Below are positions 52,760-61,446 of a stretch of 64,000 nucleotides of DNA, piece after piece. A program made the translations under genes and the position numbers. The stretch covers positions 1 through 64,000 of the forward strand of contig NZ_JAGGCS010000019.1 of the NCBI RefSeq assembly GCF_022884085.1, written 5' to 3'. Every line of letters starts with the position of its first letter. Position 1 is the stretch's first letter. This DNA is from Paenirhizobium cremeum. Lineage in GTDB: Bacteria; Pseudomonadota; Alphaproteobacteria; Rhizobiales; Rhizobiaceae. Below the pieces are notes generated by a model. The model did not search any database. It worked only from the letters and a program-made list of their open reading frames with translations, and had not been told where the DNA came from.

Positions 52760-52802
52760 CTCCAGCAGAGCATCTAGCAGGGATTGGCGCCTGAGGCAAC
52801 TG

Positions 52803-52824
52803 GACATAAAGAAGTCTTTATGTC
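52803..52824. promoter_or_regulatory. Operator-like palindrome upstream of ahcY
   Basis: Perfect 10-bp arms GACATAAAGA (52803-52812) and TCTTTATGTC (52815-52824) with a 2-bp spacer, followed by a partial repeat TCTTTATATG. It lies about 125 bp before ahcY and just after ptsH. ArsR-family SahR regulators are known to control ahcY in many proteobacteria through AT-rich palindromes of this kind; the assignment is inference. Confidence 0.55.
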
Positions 52825-52844
52825 TTTATATGCCAACGGCAGTC

Positions 52845-53117
52845 CTAGGCTTCCTCGCCGAACTTATCGCCGACAAGCTGCGAAAGAGCATCGAGCACGA
52901 TCTCGGCCTGGGCGCCCGTGGCGGTGACGAGAATGCTGCAGCCAGGGCTTGCCGCGAGCATCATCAGCCCCATGATCGAGGTTCCGCCGACGGTCGTCCC
53001 GTCCTTGGTGACGTGAACGGTCGCGTCGTAGCCGCTGACCGTCTGCACGAACTTGGCGGAGGCACGGGCATGCAGGCCGCGCTTGTTGGTAATCAGCATT
53101 TCACGGGAGAGGGACAT
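52845..53117 (-). CDS. ptsH: HPr phosphocarrier protein
   Basis: Small phosphocarrier of the PTS; here part of a regulatory, sugar-transport-free PTS. The 90 residues have the EI-dependent site His16 in NKRGLHARAS and a serine (Ser47, in GGTSIMGLMML) at the position phosphorylated by HprK in other bacteria. Last gene of the chvI-chvG-hprK-manX-ptsH run, 21 bp after manX. Confidence 0.93.
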   Translation of the reverse strand: MSLSREMLITNKRGLHARASAKFVQTVSGYDATVHVTKDGTTVGGTSIMGLMMLAASPGCSILVTATGAQAEIVLDALSQLVGDKFGEEA

Positions 53118-53138
53118 GGCGCGTTGCTCTCCGGCCGG

Positions 53139-53540
53139 TTACTTGCCGCTCAGGACGCGGCTGGCGACATTGATGTACTTGCGGCCCGCTTCCGAGGCAT
53201 CGACCAGCGCTTTTTCCATGTCGTTGTCGCCTCGGACGCCTGCAAGCTTGATGAGCATGGGCAGGTTGACCCCCGCAATCACCTCGATGCGTCCGCTGTT
53301 CATTACGGAAATGGCGAGGTTGGAGGGTGTGCCGCCGAACATGTCGGTCAGGATGATGACGCCGTGCCCGTCATCGGCGCGCATGACTGCGTCGAGAATA
53401 TCCTGCCGACGCTGGTCCATGTCGTCCTCGGGACCGATCGAAACCGTTTCGATGAATTTCTGGGGGCCAACCACATGTTCCACTGCGTGATGAAACTCTT
53501 CAGCCAGCTTGCCATGAGTGACAAGCACTAGTCCGATCAT
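53139..53540 (-). CDS. manX: PTS EIIA component, mannose family
   Basis: Stand-alone EIIA domain that accepts phosphate from HPr at His9 (VLVTHGKLAEE). The 133 residues also show LTDMFGGTPSN, typical of the mannose-type IIA fold. No EIIB or EIIC genes are near, so a signalling role is likely. ATG at 53540 chosen from family alignment; an upstream start would add nine residues. Confidence 0.92.
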   Translation of the reverse strand: MIGLVLVTHGKLAEEFHHAVEHVVGPQKFIETVSIGPEDDMDQRRQDILDAVMRADDGHGVIILTDMFGGTPSNLAISVMNSGRIEVIAGVNLPMLIKLAGVRGDNDMEKALVDASEAGRKYINVASRVLSGK

Positions 53541-53663
53541 ACTTTTACTGCCCCCTTGCCTGCGCAAACAGCCGGCCAGATACCCTAACGTTCAAGCCGC
53601 GTCCATCGGTGGGACGCCATCTTGGCGATGAAAAACGGAAGTTCAAGCGCAAACTGCGATGCC

Positions 53664-54131
53664 TCATGTTGGGCGGGTGGCGACCTCAGTCGCGATCAGG
53701 GCCTTTATAAAGGCAAATGGCATGCGAGCGCCAGTGGGCACGCGCAGGGCCGGAAGCGTTATTTCCGGCGCAAGTGTTGCGATTTCGAACTCCGGCGGCA
53801 GTCTTGCGCCGTTTTCGGCGGGCAGGATGGCATAATGCAGCACCGCGTGCGGCAGGCTTTCGACCCGTGCGATGCCGGCATGCCGAAGCTCGATGAGGCC
53901 CCTGATCGGCTCCGGCCGGCGGGCAAGCACGTGAGGACCATGGCGGGAGACAAAGACCTGGTCATCGGAAATCAGCGCTGCGAAATCGCCTGCGAGGCGG
54001 GCTTCCGCCATGCAGTCGAAGGCGAGGGCCGATTTGCCTGCACCGGATGGTCCAAGAAAGATAAGGCCGGTCGTCCCCACGACGATGGCTGTGCCGTGAA
54101 CATTGCTCTCGGCGGGCCCTGCGGTATTCAT
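53664..54131 (-). CDS. hprK: HPr kinase/phosphorylase, short alphaproteobacterial form
   Basis: Phosphorylates HPr on serine. The 155 residues contain the P-loop FLGPSGAGKSALAFD and a following ISDDQVFV; the N-terminal domain of the 310-residue Firmicutes enzyme is absent, as is normal for alphaproteobacteria. It overlaps chvG by 4 nt and lies between the ChvG sensor kinase and the PTS proteins, connecting acid/envelope sensing with carbon signalling. Confidence 0.92.
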   Translation of the reverse strand: MNTAGPAESNVHGTAIVVGTTGLIFLGPSGAGKSALAFDCMAEARLAGDFAALISDDQVFVSRHGPHVLARRPEPIRGLIELRHAGIARVESLPHAVLHYAILPAENGARLPPEFEIATLAPEITLPALRVPTGARMPFAFIKALIATEVATRPT

Positions 54132-55909
54132 GGGGTGTTTTCCGCGGGCAGGGACAGGATGAAGCGGGCGCCCAGCATGCCGTCGCTCTCCGGATCGGCG
54201 ATGTTTTCGGCTCGAAGCGTGCCGCCATGCGCTTCGGCGATCTGCCGGCTGATCGACAGACCGAGGCCCGAATTTTGTCCAAAGCCCTCGCGTTCCGGTC
54301 GGTCGGTATAAAAGCGCTCGAAGATGCGATCGATGTTTTCCGCCTGGATGCCGGGACCGTTGTCTTCCACCTGGATCAGGCAGCGTCCCCGTGTGCGCGA
54401 CAGCCGCACCGTGATTTTTCCGCCGACGTCCGGAACGAAGGATCGGGCGTTCTCGATCAGGTTGGTGATGATCTGGCCGAGCCGCAGGTCGTGGCCGTTG
54501 ACCATGAAACGCTGCCGGGCGCCGGGCTTCTGGTCGATGACGTAATCGATCTCGACCGGTTTCTTGGTACTGCGGATTTGACGCGAAACGTCGACGAGAC
54601 TTGCGAGCAGCACCTCGAGGTCGACGGGCTTTGCATCGCTGCGCGCGAGTTCGGCGTCGAGCCGCGACGCATCCGAAATATCGCTGATCAGCCGGTCGAG
54701 ACGGCGCACATCGTGCTGGATGACGTCCATCAGCCGCTGTCGGGAATTGTCGTTCTTGGCAAGCGGTAGTGTTTCGACGGCGCTTCTAAGCGAGGTGAGC
54801 GGGTTTTTCAGTTCATGGCTGACGTCTGCGGCGAAGCTCTCGATCGCATCGATCCGGTCGTAGAGCGCAGTGGTCATCTCGCGCAGGGCGACGGAAAGGT
54901 TGCCGATTTCGTCCTGGCGGGCGGAGAAATCCGGGATTTCCTCCCGTTCCTTGGCTCCGCGGCGCACGCGAATGGCCGCTGCCGAAAGCCGCCGGAGCGG
55001 ATTGGCGATGGTGGAGGACAAAAGTAGCGACAATACGATATTGACGAGCGTCGCGACGCCGAAAACCCGAAGAATTGCGAGGCGTTCGGCATGCACGATC
55101 TTGTCGATGTCCCCGGCCTGGGTGGAGAGCAGCAGGACACCGAGCACGGCTCGCGACCGCTGCACCGGAACGGCGACGGAAACGATCAGTTCGCCGCCCT
55201 CGGTGACGCGCACGACGGCGCCGCGCACGCCGGTCAGTGCATTCATCACCTCCGGATAGATGGAGCCATCGCCGCCCGGCGCTTCCTTGTAGACCGGCAG
55301 ATTGCTCGGCTGTAGCATCGAGTTGAAGACGCGAGCGGCCCAGTCGGTCAGGCCGGAGCTTTCCCCGTCCACGGGCGGCAGGTCGAACCGCAGCACCTGT
55401 CCGCGGGAATAAAGGTGCCTCGAATCGAGCAGCAGATTGGCGTCTGCATCGAAGAGCCGCGCCCGCGTCCGGGTCGGTGAGATCAGGCGTCGCAGCACCG
55501 GCGCGACACGCTCCGGATTGATTGGAAAATCGAGATCTTCGTCGCTCGGCACCGGCGTGATGCTTTGCCCCGCCTGCAGTTCCAGGAGCTTCTGCGGATC
55601 GATGGTGATCGAGTTGGTGTCGACGGAGGCCGAGGCGGAAATCGCTCCGGCGATGATTTCGCCCTGTGTAAGCAGGCTTTCGACACGGGCATCGATCAGT
55701 CCCTCGCGGAACTGATTGAGGTACATGATACCGCCCACCAGCACGATGATCGCCGCGAGATTGAAGAAGACGATCCGCCGCGTCAGGCTGGAAAACAGTG
55801 CGTGACCGAAGATGCGCCGGATGATCGTGAACGGATGGACCAGGAAGCGACGTGGTTCGGTCAGGCTTTCCAGTTCATCGAGATTTCCGTCGGCAACTTG
55901 CTTGGCCAA
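54128..55909 (-). CDS. chvG: Sensor histidine kinase ChvG/ExoS
   Basis: Membrane sensor of the acid and envelope stress two-component system needed for host interaction in Agrobacterium and Sinorhizobium. The 593 residues have a first membrane helix at about 46-66, a periplasmic sensor region (about 70-285), a second helix near 300 (VATLVNIVLSLLLSST), a HAMP segment, the H-box VSHELKNPLTSL, and HATPase motifs NLIENARSF and DNGPGIQ. Located downstream of chvI and translationally linked to hprK. Confidence 0.95.
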   Translation of the reverse strand: MAKQVADGNLDELESLTEPRRFLVHPFTIIRRIFGHALFSSLTRRIVFFNLAAIIVLVGGIMYLNQFREGLIDARVESLLTQGEIIAGAISASASVDTNSITIDPQKLLELQAGQSITPVPSDEDLDFPINPERVAPVLRRLISPTRTRARLFDADANLLLDSRHLYSRGQVLRFDLPPVDGESSGLTDWAARVFNSMLQPSNLPVYKEAPGGDGSIYPEVMNALTGVRGAVVRVTEGGELIVSVAVPVQRSRAVLGVLLLSTQAGDIDKIVHAERLAILRVFGVATLVNIVLSLLLSSTIANPLRRLSAAAIRVRRGAKEREEIPDFSARQDEIGNLSVALREMTTALYDRIDAIESFAADVSHELKNPLTSLRSAVETLPLAKNDNSRQRLMDVIQHDVRRLDRLISDISDASRLDAELARSDAKPVDLEVLLASLVDVSRQIRSTKKPVEIDYVIDQKPGARQRFMVNGHDLRLGQIITNLIENARSFVPDVGGKITVRLSRTRGRCLIQVEDNGPGIQAENIDRIFERFYTDRPEREGFGQNSGLGLSISRQIAEAHGGTLRAENIADPESDGMLGARFILSLPAENTP

Positions 55910-55939
55910 GTCTCACCCTTTCGCGCCGGGAGGTCCATT

Positions 55940-55963
55940 CCCCGCATCGTCTTTCATGCGGGG
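55940..55963. repeat. Inverted repeat between chvI and chvG
   Basis: CCCCGCAT (55940-55947) and ATGCGGGG (55956-55963) are perfect arms around an 8-base loop in the 72-bp gap between chvI and chvG. In the mRNA it could modulate the amount of ChvG relative to ChvI. No U-run follows. Confidence 0.6.
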
Positions 55964-55981
55964 ACAAGGGACCGGCGCATA

Positions 55982-56704
55982 TCACGCTGCTTCGCGGAAG
56001 CGGTATCCTACGCCGTAGAGCGTTTCAATCATGTCGAAGTCGACATCGACCATCTTGAACTTCTTGCGAAGCCGCTTGATGTGGCTGTCGATGGTGCGAT
56101 CGTCGACATAGACCTGTTCGTCATAGGCGGCATCCATCAGAGCATCGCGGCTCTTGACCACGCCGGGGCGCTGCGCGAGCGACTGCAGGATCAGGAATTC
56201 GGTGACGGTGAGGGTGACGGGATCGCCCTTCCAGGTGCAGGTATGGCGTTCCTGGTCCATCACGAGCTGGCCGCGTTCCAGCGTCCGGGCCTGCACTTCC
56301 GCGCCGGCCTTGGCCGGGCCGCCGGCGGCAAGGCTTTCGCGGCTTGCGGCGCGGCGAAGGATCGCCTTGACGCGTTCGACCAATAGGCGCTGCGAGAAAG
56401 GCTTGGTGATGAAATCGTCGGCGCCCATCTTCAAGCCGAACAATTCGTCGATTTCCTCGTCCTTGGAGGTCAGGAAGATCACCGGCAGATCGGACTTCTG
56501 GCGGAGACGCCGTAGAAGTTCCATGCCGTCCATGCGGGGCATCTTGATGTCGAAGATGGCGAGATGCGGAGGCCGCGCCAGAAGTCCGTCGAGCGCCGAG
56601 GCACCATCGGTATAGGTCTCGACTTTATATCCTTCCGCCTCGAGCGCGATGGACACCGAAGTGAGGATGTTGCGGTCGTCGTCTACGAGGGCGATCGTCT
56701 GCAT
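55982..56704 (-). CDS. chvI: Response regulator ChvI
   Basis: OmpR-family regulator phosphorylated by ChvG. The 240 residues have the receiver domain (ALVDDDRNIL, phospho-accepting Asp in LAIFDIKMPRMDG, TSKDEE, Lys in DFITKPFS) and a C-terminal winged helix with VYVDDRTIDSHIKRLRKKF. The ATG at 56704 matches the start of known ChvI; another ATG pair at 56725 has a good AGGAG site and would add seven residues. Divergent from pckA, as in Agrobacterium and Sinorhizobium. Confidence 0.95.
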   Translation of the reverse strand: MQTIALVDDDRNILTSVSIALEAEGYKVETYTDGASALDGLLARPPHLAIFDIKMPRMDGMELLRRLRQKSDLPVIFLTSKDEEIDELFGLKMGADDFITKPFSQRLLVERVKAILRRAASRESLAAGGPAKAGAEVQARTLERGQLVMDQERHTCTWKGDPVTLTVTEFLILQSLAQRPGVVKSRDALMDAAYDEQVYVDDRTIDSHIKRLRKKFKMVDVDFDMIETLYGVGYRFREAA

Positions 56705-57046
56705 GTTGTTTGTCTCCGTCATCATGAAGCGCGGCTCCTGGTATCAATCCCAGCCCAGGCGGTGGCGGTAATCAGGATGCGCTTAATGGGGATAAAGGTG
56801 GAACAAATTGTGGCAAAGATAAAGGGCGTCCGTGTCGCAGATACCCGCCCCTTGCGTCAGAGAACGCCGGATTGTCGTTTCCAACCCCCAAAACAAACCG
56901 ATTTAAAAATGAAGATTTCCATTTAAATCGATTAATTATTTGAAATTATTGATATATTTCCAACTTCCATCTTGCGTTTTCGCATTTCGAACACTAGGTT
57001 CCCCGCCATTCGAACCCAGTAGCCCCATAGTAAAGGAAGCGTGCTC
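56705..57046. promoter_or_regulatory. Divergent control region chvI / pckA with AT-rich inverted repeats
   Basis: This 342-bp gap has no credible gene. Its pckA-proximal part is strongly AT-rich. It holds an inverted repeat (CGATTTAAA at 56899-56907 and TTTAAATCG at 56922-56930) and an 8-bp CG-centred palindrome AATCGATT (56926-56933). CG-centred AT-rich palindromes are typical of LacI-family operators, and a LacI-family regulator of pckA (PckR) is known in Sinorhizobium; its use here is inference. Confidence 0.5.
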
Positions 57047-58657
57047 ATGGAGGAAATCGGTGTAAACAATCCCCTCATCGGGGTGGCGGCGATCGGATTG
57101 GGTGATGCTTCGCGCGTCTATTACAATCTGCTTGAGCGCACCCTTTATGAGGAGGCGATTCGCCGCAATGAAGCCGAACTCACCGCAGACGGTGCGCTTT
57201 GCGCCGTGACCGGCCAACACACCGGCCGTTCGGCAAAGGACAAGTTCATCGTCCGCGACGACAACACCGATGGCGTGATCTGGTGGGACAACAACAAGCC
57301 GATGTCTCCCGAACATTTCGGTATCCTGCACAAGGACATGCTGGCCCATGCAGCCGGCAAGGAGCTGTTCGTGCAGGATCTGATCGGCGGCGCCGATGTT
57401 GAAAATGCACTGCCGACACGCGTCGTCACCGAGCTTGCCTGGCACTCGCTGTTCATCCGCAACCTGCTGATCCGCCCCGAGCGGTCCGCTCTGGCAAGCT
57501 TCCAGCCGAAGCTGACGATCATCAATCTGCCGAGCTTCCGGGCCGATCCGGCTCGTCATGGCTGCCGCACTGAAACCGTCATCGCCTGCGACTTCACCAA
57601 CGGAGTCGTGCTGATCGGCGGCACCTCCTATGCCGGCGAAATGAAGAAGTCGGTCTTCACCGCCCTCAATTATCTGCTGCCGCCGAAGGGCGTCATGCCG
57701 ATGCACTGCTCGGCAAACGTCGGCCCCGCCGGCGATGCCGCTGTCTTCTTCGGCCTGTCCGGCACCGGCAAGACCACGCTGTCGGCCGATCCGAGCCGCA
57801 CGCTGATCGGTGACGATGAGCACGGCTGGGGCGAAGACGGCATCTTCAACTTCGAAGGCGGCTGCTACGCCAAGACCATTCGCCTGTCGGCCGAAGCCGA
57901 GCCGGAAATCTACGCGACCACCAAGCGCTTCGGCACGGTTCTCGAAAACGTCGTCCTCGATGAAAACGGCATTCCGGACTTCAACGATGCCTCGCGCACG
58001 GAAAACACCCGTTGCGCCTATCCGCTGCATTTCATTCCGAACGCATCGGAAACCGGCATCGCAGGTCATCCGAAGACGATCATCATGCTGACGGCTGACG
58101 CATTCGGCGTTCTTCCGCCGATCGCCCGTCTGACGCCGGAACAGGCCATGTACCACTTCCTCTCCGGCTACACCGCCAAGGTCGCCGGCACGGAAAAGGG
58201 CGTGACCGAGCCGGAAGCGACCTTCTCCACCTGCTTCGGTGCTCCGTTCATGCCGCGTCATCCGGCTGAATACGGCAACTTGCTCCGTGACCTCATCGCC
58301 AAGCACAATGTCGATTGCTGGCTGGTCAATACCGGCTGGACCGGCGGCGCCTATGGTATCGGTCATCGCATGCCGATCAAGGCCACTCGCGCCCTGCTCA
58401 CCAGCGCGCTGAACGGCGAGTTGAAGAAGATCGAGACGCGTGTCGATCCCAACTTCGGTTTCGCAGTGCCGGTTGCAGTCGAAGGCGTCGACACCAAGAT
58501 CCTCGACCCGCGCTCGACCTGGGCCGATGCCGACGAATATGACGCACAGGCGAAGAAACTGGTGGCGATGTTCATCACCAACTTCGCAAAGTTCGAAGAC
58601 CATGTGGACCACAAGGTTCGTGCGGCCGCTCCGAGCGCCAATATCGCTGCCGAATAA
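57047..58657 (+). CDS. pckA: Phosphoenolpyruvate carboxykinase (ATP)
   Basis: Converts oxaloacetate to PEP, the entry to gluconeogenesis from dicarboxylates. The 536 residues contain TGQHTGRSAKDKF, the metal and substrate region around GGTSYAGEMKKS, the kinase-1a P-loop FFGLSGTGKTTL, and GDDEHGW. The ATG at 57047 has AGGAAG seven bases upstream and gives the usual length. Divergent from chvI; ends at a strong terminator. Confidence 0.97.
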   Translation: MEEIGVNNPLIGVAAIGLGDASRVYYNLLERTLYEEAIRRNEAELTADGALCAVTGQHTGRSAKDKFIVRDDNTDGVIWWDNNKPMSPEHFGILHKDMLAHAAGKELFVQDLIGGADVENALPTRVVTELAWHSLFIRNLLIRPERSALASFQPKLTIINLPSFRADPARHGCRTETVIACDFTNGVVLIGGTSYAGEMKKSVFTALNYLLPPKGVMPMHCSANVGPAGDAAVFFGLSGTGKTTLSADPSRTLIGDDEHGWGEDGIFNFEGGCYAKTIRLSAEAEPEIYATTKRFGTVLENVVLDENGIPDFNDASRTENTRCAYPLHFIPNASETGIAGHPKTIIMLTADAFGVLPPIARLTPEQAMYHFLSGYTAKVAGTEKGVTEPEATFSTCFGAPFMPRHPAEYGNLLRDLIAKHNVDCWLVNTGWTGGAYGIGHRMPIKATRALLTSALNGELKKIETRVDPNFGFAVPVAVEGVDTKILDPRSTWADADEYDAQAKKLVAMFITNFAKFEDHVDHKVRAAAPSANIAAE

Positions 58658-58678
58658 TCAGGAGCGAACGACATTCGA

Positions 58679-58706
58679 AACCCGGCGGTTCTACCGCCGG
58701 GTTTTT
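58679..58706 (+). terminator. Intrinsic terminator of pckA
   Basis: AACCCGGCGGT (58679-58689) pairs with ACCGCCGGGTT (58693-58703) around a 3-base loop, ending in TTTTT. Confidence 0.92.
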
Positions 58707-58752
58707 GTTTTTGGCGGCATCGATTATGACAAGGGTCGAACGGAGACCGACC

Positions 58753-59187
58753 ATGGCCAGCGACGCGCTCTATATCAACAACCGCATAACCATCGCCGGA
58801 TGGGAATTGACGGAGCAGTTCGTGCTCGCCGGTGGACCGGGTGGGCAGAACGTCAATAAGGTCTCGACCGCGGTGCAGTTGTTCTTCAACATCTCCGGAT
58901 CGCCGTCGCTCACCGACCGGGTCAAGGAGAATGCGTTGAAGCTTGCCGGGCGTCGTGCCTCCAAGGAAGGGGTGCTGATGATCGAGGCAAACCGTTTCCG
59001 CAGCCAGGAACGAAACCGGGAAGATGCGCGCGAGCGGTTGAAGGAACTGATCCTCGAAGCGGCTGCGCCCCCGCCACCGGCCCGCAAGAAGACCAGACCG
59101 ACGAAGGGATCGGTTGAGCGGCGCCTGAAGGAAAAATCCGGCCGGTCCGAGGTCAAGAAGATGCGGGGACGCCCTGACGGTGAATGA
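58753..59187 (+). CDS. arfB: Alternative ribosome-rescue factor ArfB
   Basis: Peptidyl-tRNA hydrolase that frees ribosomes stalled on truncated mRNA. The 144 residues have the catalytic GGQ motif (GGPGGQNVNKVS, GGQ at 30-32), no codon-recognition domain, and a long basic C-terminal tail (KKTRPTKGS, SEVKKMRGR) that enters the mRNA channel. The ATG at 58753 was chosen by family alignment. Confidence 0.94.
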   Translation: MASDALYINNRITIAGWELTEQFVLAGGPGGQNVNKVSTAVQLFFNISGSPSLTDRVKENALKLAGRRASKEGVLMIEANRFRSQERNREDARERLKELILEAAAPPPPARKKTRPTKGSVERRLKEKSGRSEVKKMRGRPDGE

Positions 59188-59277
59188 CAGGCCTGACATG
59201 TTTTAGATAATTGCTTGTGTTTTGATGCCCCGTGGTTTCATCTTGCAATTGCACAGGGATATGAGGAGGAGGAACCC

Positions 59278-59751
59278 ATGGGTCTTTTCAGCTTTATCAA
59301 GAATGCGGGCAAGAAGCTCGGTCTCGGCGGCGACGACGAAACGCCGGATGCCGAAGCGGTGAAGAAGGAGCTTGCCTCGCACGATCTCGGAACCGAAAAG
59401 GTCGAGGTTGAGGTAGTGGACGACAAGGTGGTCCTGAAGGGCGTGGTCAAGGATCAGTCGGTGTTCGAAAAGGCCGTGGTCGCCGTCGGCAACACGCTCG
59501 GAATCTCCAAGGTCGAAGCCGGCGATCTGAAGATCGCGGAAACACCTGCGGCCGCGCCCGCTCCGGCAAAGGAGCCGGTCTTCTACACGGTGAAGAAGGG
59601 TGACAATCTCTGGAAGATTGCCGAGGCACATTACGGCAAGGGCAAGGGTGCCAAGAACACCGTGATCTTCGAAGCCAACAAGCCGATGTTAACGCACCCG
59701 GACAAGATTTATCCCGGCCAAGTTCTGCGCATTCCGGAACTCGTCGATTGA
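59278..59751 (+). CDS. BON-LysM domain protein (Kbp/YgaU-like)
   Basis: The 157 residues begin MGLFSFIKNAGKKLG, have a BON domain (about 25-87) and a C-terminal LysM domain (about 100-152, YTVKKGDNLWKIAEAHYG), the layout of E. coli Kbp (YgaU), a cytoplasmic potassium-binding protein. No signal peptide is visible, so a cell-wall role is not assumed. GAGGAGG precedes the ATG. Confidence 0.85.
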   Translation: MGLFSFIKNAGKKLGLGGDDETPDAEAVKKELASHDLGTEKVEVEVVDDKVVLKGVVKDQSVFEKAVVAVGNTLGISKVEAGDLKIAETPAAAPAPAKEPVFYTVKKGDNLWKIAEAHYGKGKGAKNTVIFEANKPMLTHPDKIYPGQVLRIPELVD

Positions 59752-59788
59752 TGTCGAGGGCGGCGGCGGAAGACCGCTGGTAGACGAA

Positions 59789-60415
59789 ATGGCGGAAAGA
59801 AAGAAGCGCAGCCTGCCGGAAGGGCTGCGCCACCACCCTGACTTCATCGAGCGGGCCGAGCAGGAAAGGCTGGTCGAAACCATTCGCAACATCGTTGCGG
59901 AAGCACCGCTTTTCGTCCCGGCCATGCCCGGCACCGGCAAGCCGATGTCGGTCAGGATGACCAATTGCGGGCCGCTCGGTTGGGTGACGGACAAGGAGCG
60001 CGGTTACCGGTATCAGCCGGTTCATCCTGTGACCGGCCGACCATGGCCACCGATACCGGAGATGCTCCTCGATATCTGGAGGCGGGTGTCGGGCTATGGG
60101 GGGGAACCCGAGGCCTGCCTGGTCAATTATTACGACGATACGGCCCGCATGGGCCTGCATCAGGATCGCGATGAGAGGGAATTTGCGGCACCGGTCGTCT
60201 CGATTTCTCTCGGCAACAGCTGCCTGTTTCGGGTGGGCGGTATCAATCGCACCGATCCCACCATGTCGCTGAAACTCTCAAGCGGCGATGTCTTCGTGAT
60301 CGGAGGCGAGGGACGCCTTTGTTTCCACGGGGTTGACCGTATCTACCCGTCGACGTCGAAGCTGCTGAAAAACGGTGGCCGTATCAACCTGACTCTCAGG
60401 CGAGTCAATCCATGA
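59789..60415 (+). CDS. alkB: AlkB-type 2-oxoglutarate/Fe(II) dioxygenase
   Basis: Direct reversal of alkylation damage in DNA/RNA. The 208 residues show the iron ligands in HQD (His124, Asp126) and His180 (RLCFHGVDRIYP), and the 2-oxoglutarate-binding RINLTLR (198-204). NYYDDTARMGLHQD is the typical AlkB block. It is 37 bp after the BON-LysM gene and convergent with coaA. Full length. Confidence 0.93.
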   Translation: MAERKKRSLPEGLRHHPDFIERAEQERLVETIRNIVAEAPLFVPAMPGTGKPMSVRMTNCGPLGWVTDKERGYRYQPVHPVTGRPWPPIPEMLLDIWRRVSGYGGEPEACLVNYYDDTARMGLHQDRDEREFAAPVVSISLGNSCLFRVGGINRTDPTMSLKLSSGDVFVIGGEGRLCFHGVDRIYPSTSKLLKNGGRINLTLRRVNP

Positions 60416-60450
60416 CGTTCGGCGCCGGTCGATAGCCGGTGATACATCGC

Positions 60451-61446
60451 CTACAATTTACGAAGCGCGACCTTTTCGACGAGGTGATTGTCACCCTTTC
60501 GCAGGATGAGATCGGCGCGTGGGCGGGTCGGCAGAATGTTTTCCCTGAGGTTCTTCAGGTTGATATTCTGCCACAGGCCTTCGGCGACTTTCAGCGCCTC
60601 TTCCTCGCTGATGGCGGCATAGCGGTTGAAATAGGAGTTCGGGTCGCGGAATGCCGTTTGCCGGAGTTTCATGAAGCGGTCGACATACCAGCGATGGATC
60701 AGGTTCTCGTCGGCGTCGATGTAGATCGAAAAGTCGAAGAAATCGGAAACGATCGGCACGATCTTGCCGTCTGCGGGAAGATCGCGGGATTGCAGAACGT
60801 TGATGCCTTCGAAGATCAGAATGTCCGGCCGGTCGATGATCTTGAATTCATTCGGCAGCACGTCATAGGTCAGGTGCGAATAACTGGGCGCCTTGACATT
60901 TGGCAGGCCGGCCTTGATCGCGGAAAGGAAGCGCAGCAGCGCCCCGATATCGTAGCTCTCCGGGAAGCCCTTGCGGTTCAGCATGTTGTGACGGACCAGG
61001 TGGGCATTCGGATAGAGGAAACCGTCCGTCGTGACGAGGTCCACCTTCGGGCTGGAGGGCCACCGGGCCAGAAGCTCCTTCAGAACACGGGCAGTGGTTG
61101 ATTTGCCGACGGCGACAGAACCGGCAATGCCGATCACGAAAGGCGTTTTCGCGACATCGGACATGCTGAGAAAGCGGTTGCGCTGTTCGAAAAGCAGCTG
61201 CGAGGATTCCACATGCGCGGACAGGAGACGCGAGAGCGACAGATAGATGCGTCGAACCTCGTCGAGATCGATCGGGTCGTCGATCGAGCGCAGCCGCTGG
61301 ACCTCGTCAGCCGTCAGCGTCAGCGGGGTATCGGCACGAAACCGGGCCCATTCCTCCGAATCGAAGAAGAGATAGGGCGAATAACCATTCGCCTCAAAAT
61401 GATCGAGCGTTTCTGGCGTTTCGGATTCCCGGGGCGCTGTTGTCAT
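60451..61446 (-). CDS. coaA: Pantothenate kinase, type I
   Basis: First committed step of coenzyme A synthesis. The 331 residues contain the P-loop GIAGSVAVGKSTTARVL, DGFLYPN, and the RKGFPESYD block typical of the bacterial type I enzyme, which is usually CoA-inhibited. Its start overlaps the hisE stop by 4 nt (ATGA), so it is the last gene of the hisH-hisA-hisF-hisE-coaA operon, a conserved rhizobial arrangement. Confidence 0.96.
   Translation of the reverse strand: MTTAPRESETPETLDHFEANGYSPYLFFDSEEWARFRADTPLTLTADEVQRLRSIDDPIDLDEVRRIYLSLSRLLSAHVESSQLLFEQRNRFLSMSDVAKTPFVIGIAGSVAVGKSTTARVLKELLARWPSSPKVDLVTTDGFLYPNAHLVRHNMLNRKGFPESYDIGALLRFLSAIKAGLPNVKAPSYSHLTYDVLPNEFKIIDRPDILIFEGINVLQSRDLPADGKIVPIVSDFFDFSIYIDADENLIHRWYVDRFMKLRQTAFRDPNSYFNRYAAISEEEALKVAEGLWQNINLKNLRENILPTRPRADLILRKGDNHLVEKVALRKL

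Noticed and set aside
52678..52844. SAH riboswitch upstream of ahcY
   Set aside because: A hairpin is present, but I cannot match the conserved core of the SAH aptamer; kept only as an unassigned leader hairpin.
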